This document shows, one piece after another, positions 62,582-64,000 of a stretch of 64,000 nt of DNA. The stretch is from Streptomyces novaecaesareae (GTDB taxonomy: Bacteria > Actinomycetota > Actinomycetes > Streptomycetales > Streptomycetaceae), in assembly GCF_000716875.1 (NCBI RefSeq), contig NZ_JNWQ01000018.1, positions 24,305 to 88,304 of the forward strand, in the 5' to 3' direction. Both the position numbers and the translations under genes were made by a program. The notes beneath the pieces were generated by a model. It did not search any database. It was not told the DNA's origin and worked only from the letters and a program-made list of their open reading frames with translations. How positions within the stretch are numbered: position 1 is the first letter of the stretch; each line of letters begins with the position of its first letter.

Positions 62582-62611
62582 TTGACGTTCACTCACTTTG
62601 GAGCGTAGAAC
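62582..62611 (+). promoter_or_regulatory. Candidate promoter of the EamA transporter gene
   Basis: TTGACG (62582-62587) and TAGAAC (62606-62611) are separated by 18 bases, with the main palindrome directly downstream over the expected start of transcription. The -10 match is weak. Confidence 0.35.
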
Positions 62612-62631
62612 TTATCTCAACGTTCAGATAA
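62612..62631. promoter_or_regulatory. Near-perfect 20-bp palindrome, likely MarR operator
   Basis: TTATCTCAACGTTCAGATAA agrees with its own reverse complement at 18 of 20 positions. It overlaps the region just before the EamA gene; a second short palindrome, TCAACGTTGA, follows at 62632-62641, running into the ribosome site. Length and symmetry suit a MarR dimer. Confidence 0.6.
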
Positions 62632-62654
62632 TCAACGTTGAGGGGATCGTCGTC

Positions 62655-63581
62655 ATGGACCGCAAGCGCGCTGGGATCGCCGCCACCGCCGCACTCGCCC
62701 CGGCCGCCTGGGGCACCACCTACCTGGTCACCACGCAGCTGCTGCCCGAGGGCCGTCCGCTGCTGCTCGCCGCGCTGCGGGCCCTGCCGGCCGGGCTGCT
62801 GCTCCTGCTGATCGGCCGCAAACTGCCCAAGGGACGCTGGTGGGGCCGGGCAGCGGTGCTCGGGATGCTCAACATCGGGCTGTTCTTCCCGCTCACCTTC
62901 GTCGGCGCGTACCGCCTGCCCGGCGGGGTCGCGGCCACCATCGGGGCGATCCAGCCGCTGCTCGTCGCCGGGTTCTCCATCGGCGTCCTCGGCGTCCGGC
63001 CCGGGCGGCGGGCCCTGCTCGCCGGACTGGCCGGGGTCGGCGGGGTGGCGCTCCTGGTACTCAAGAGCGGGGCGCGACTGGACGGCGTCGGGATCGCCGC
63101 GATGGTCGCCGCGATCGCGCTGATGGCCATGGGCACCGTCCTCGCCCGCCGCTGGGGCCGCCCCGAGGGCGCCACCCTGCTCGACGTCACCGCATGGCAG
63201 CTCCTCGCCGGATCGGTCTTCCTGGTCCCGCTCGCGGCGGTCGTCGAGGGTGCGCCGCCGGCCCTGAGCGGCGCCAACCTGGCCGGCTTCGCCTACCTCG
63301 GTCTGGTCAGCACCGCGCTCGGCTACGTCCTCTGGTTCCGCGCCATCGCCCACCTGGGCGCCGGCCCGACCTCCTTCCTCGGCCTGGTCAACCCGGTCGT
63401 CGCCACCATCGGCGGCCTCGTCGTCCTCGGCCAGACCCTCACCGTCTGGCAGGTCCTCGGCCTCCTGGTGGCCCTCGGCGCCCTGGTCGCCGGCCAGGCC
63501 CCGGCCGCCCGGAAGCCGGCCCCCGCATCCGAGACCCCTGTCACCCCTGCCGGCCCCAGGCTCACGCCCGTCGCCCGCTGA
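62655..63581 (+). CDS. EamA/DMT family transporter
   Basis: A 308-residue membrane protein with ten hydrophobic segments in two five-helix repeats. Features are the first-helix ALAPAAWGTTYLVTTQLLP, the loop LPGGVAATIGAIQPLLVAGFS, and the second repeat's STALGYVLWFRAIAHLGAGPTSFLGLVNPVVATIGGLVVLGQTLT, a family signature. Substrates of the DMT family range from amino acids to drugs; here an efflux role under MarR control is plausible. GAGGGG precedes the ATG at 62655. The C-terminus is Pro-rich. Confidence 0.92.
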   Translation: MDRKRAGIAATAALAPAAWGTTYLVTTQLLPEGRPLLLAALRALPAGLLLLLIGRKLPKGRWWGRAAVLGMLNIGLFFPLTFVGAYRLPGGVAATIGAIQPLLVAGFSIGVLGVRPGRRALLAGLAGVGGVALLVLKSGARLDGVGIAAMVAAIALMAMGTVLARRWGRPEGATLLDVTAWQLLAGSVFLVPLAAVVEGAPPALSGANLAGFAYLGLVSTALGYVLWFRAIAHLGAGPTSFLGLVNPVVATIGGLVVLGQTLTVWQVLGLLVALGALVAGQAPAARKPAPASETPVTPAGPRLTPVAR

Positions 63582-63612
63582 TCGACACGCACCGATCCAC
63601 GAGGAGAACGCC

Positions 63613-63735
63613 GTGCACTACGTCGTCATCACCCGCACCGACCACACCCCCGACGCCGAGCTCGGCCACTACCTCGCCAACGTGGGCGCCACCATGGAGC
63701 CCTTCCGGGGCCGTCTGCTCGCCTTCGCCGCCTGA
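63613..63735 (+). CDS. Short DUF1330-like ORF, probably truncated
   Basis: A 40-residue ORF from GTG 63613, sequence HYVVITRTDHTPDAELGHYLANVG and then MEPFRGRLLAFAA before TGA. GAGGAGA sits a few bases upstream, so it looks translated. The pattern (YVVITR..., Y...VG/A...PFRGRLLA) is like the first strand-helix-strand of DUF1330 proteins, which are about 95 residues, so the second half is missing. It may be a frameshifted or deleted remnant. Just downstream, 15-bp near-repeats of the type CCGAGACCAGGACAC occupy about 63743-63790. Confidence 0.5.
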   Translation: MHYVVITRTDHTPDAELGHYLANVGATMEPFRGRLLAFAA

Positions 63736-63865
63736 CGGACAGCCGGCACCGGGACAGCCGACGCCAGGACACCCGAGACCAGGACACCCGCGCTCCGCCG
63801 ACACCGGTCGGCGGGGCGCTTCGGTGCGTCGCCCGTCGGCCTCCGGCCCGGCGCGGCCCGGCCGG

Positions 63866-64000
63866 TCAGCCGGTGGCGCGGATGTAGATGTCGGCGGCGC
63901 CGGGGAGGCCGCCGGGGATGGCCGCCACGTAGATGCGGCGGGCGGTGGAGGCGTGGCTGGGGGCCGGGGAGGCGGGCCAGCTCGGGGTCAGGGTGGGGGC
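63866..64000 (-). CDS. C-terminal end of an unidentified gene, runs off the window
   Basis: The minus strand has an open frame of 44 codons from the window end to the TGA at 63866-63868; the last residues are ARRIYVAAIPGGLPGAADIYIRATG, preceded by a Pro/Ser/Ala-rich stretch (PSWPASPAPSHAS). Third codon positions are nearly all G or C, which supports coding. The family is not recognisable from this fragment. Confidence 0.5.
   Translation of the reverse strand, partial: APTLTPSWPASPAPSHASTARRIYVAAIPGGLPGAADIYIRATG

Overview
This window comes from a high-GC actinobacterium. GC is extreme at third codon positions, GTG and occasional TTG starts are used, and genes are tightly packed with ATGA, GTGA and TGATG overlaps. 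Gene content (KptA, a DUF3099 protein, an AmaP/Asp23 module, the ethylmalonyl-CoA pathway, a cobalamin cluster) points to Streptomyces or Kitasatospora (Streptomycetaceae) chromosomal core. No rRNA, tRNA, CRISPR array, insertion sequence or prophage was recognised. All calls rest on reading the sequence and remembered family features; no database search was run.

Layout. 1-10.8 kb: housekeeping genes, namely the 3' part of a TldE/PmbA-type protein, kptA, a DUF3099 membrane protein, moaA, an acetate-type symporter with its DUF485 partner, a zinc alcohol dehydrogenase, a DEDDh exonuclease with a BRCT domain, SURF1, a MerR-thioredoxin pair and an atypical SDR. 10.8-13.2 kb: a five-gene Asp23/AmaP envelope module. 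13.3-18 kb: enoyl-CoA hydratase, a small HTH protein, an ABC-F ATPase and a secreted propeller-like protein. 18.2-29.6 kb: an exopolysaccharide locus (GH26-like secreted glycosidase, FemAB/BioF2-type GNAT, Wzz-like protein, two glycosyltransferases, polysaccharide deacetylase, MurJ-like flippase, Wzy/ligase and a polyprenyl-phosphate sugar transferase). 29.8-36.9 kb: SRPBCC protein, HipA-like kinase, secreted subtilase, an amidohydrolase plus glutamine-synthetase-like pair resembling a split FluG, and a frameshifted or decayed gene.

37.4-47 kb: the ethylmalonyl-CoA pathway for acetyl-CoA assimilation and extender-unit supply: duplicated 3-hydroxyacyl-CoA dehydrogenase, TetR regulator, crotonyl-CoA carboxylase/reductase, B12-dependent mutase, malyl-CoA lyase-like protein, MaoC hydratase and acyl-CoA dehydrogenase. 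A palindrome fills the spacer of a candidate ccr promoter, and matching palindromes lie nearby. 47.4-49 kb: psd-pssA phospholipid genes. 49-53 kb: a conserved unknown, an alpha/beta hydrolase and an HTH regulator. 53.1-60.1 kb: a cobalamin-riboswitch-controlled operon (cobD, cobQ, a cobaltochelatase-type ChlI/ChlD fusion, cobO, cobB), with a repeat-encoded 38-residue small ORF between riboswitch and cobD. B12 made through this operon would serve the mutase of the ethylmalonyl-CoA pathway about 10 kb away.

60.1-64 kb: a CPT-type kinase, a decayed TetR fragment, two small unknown genes, a divergent MarR/EamA pair sharing two related palindromes, a truncated DUF1330-like ORF, and the 3' end of an unidentified gene. 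Strong GC-rich hairpins close many transcription units.
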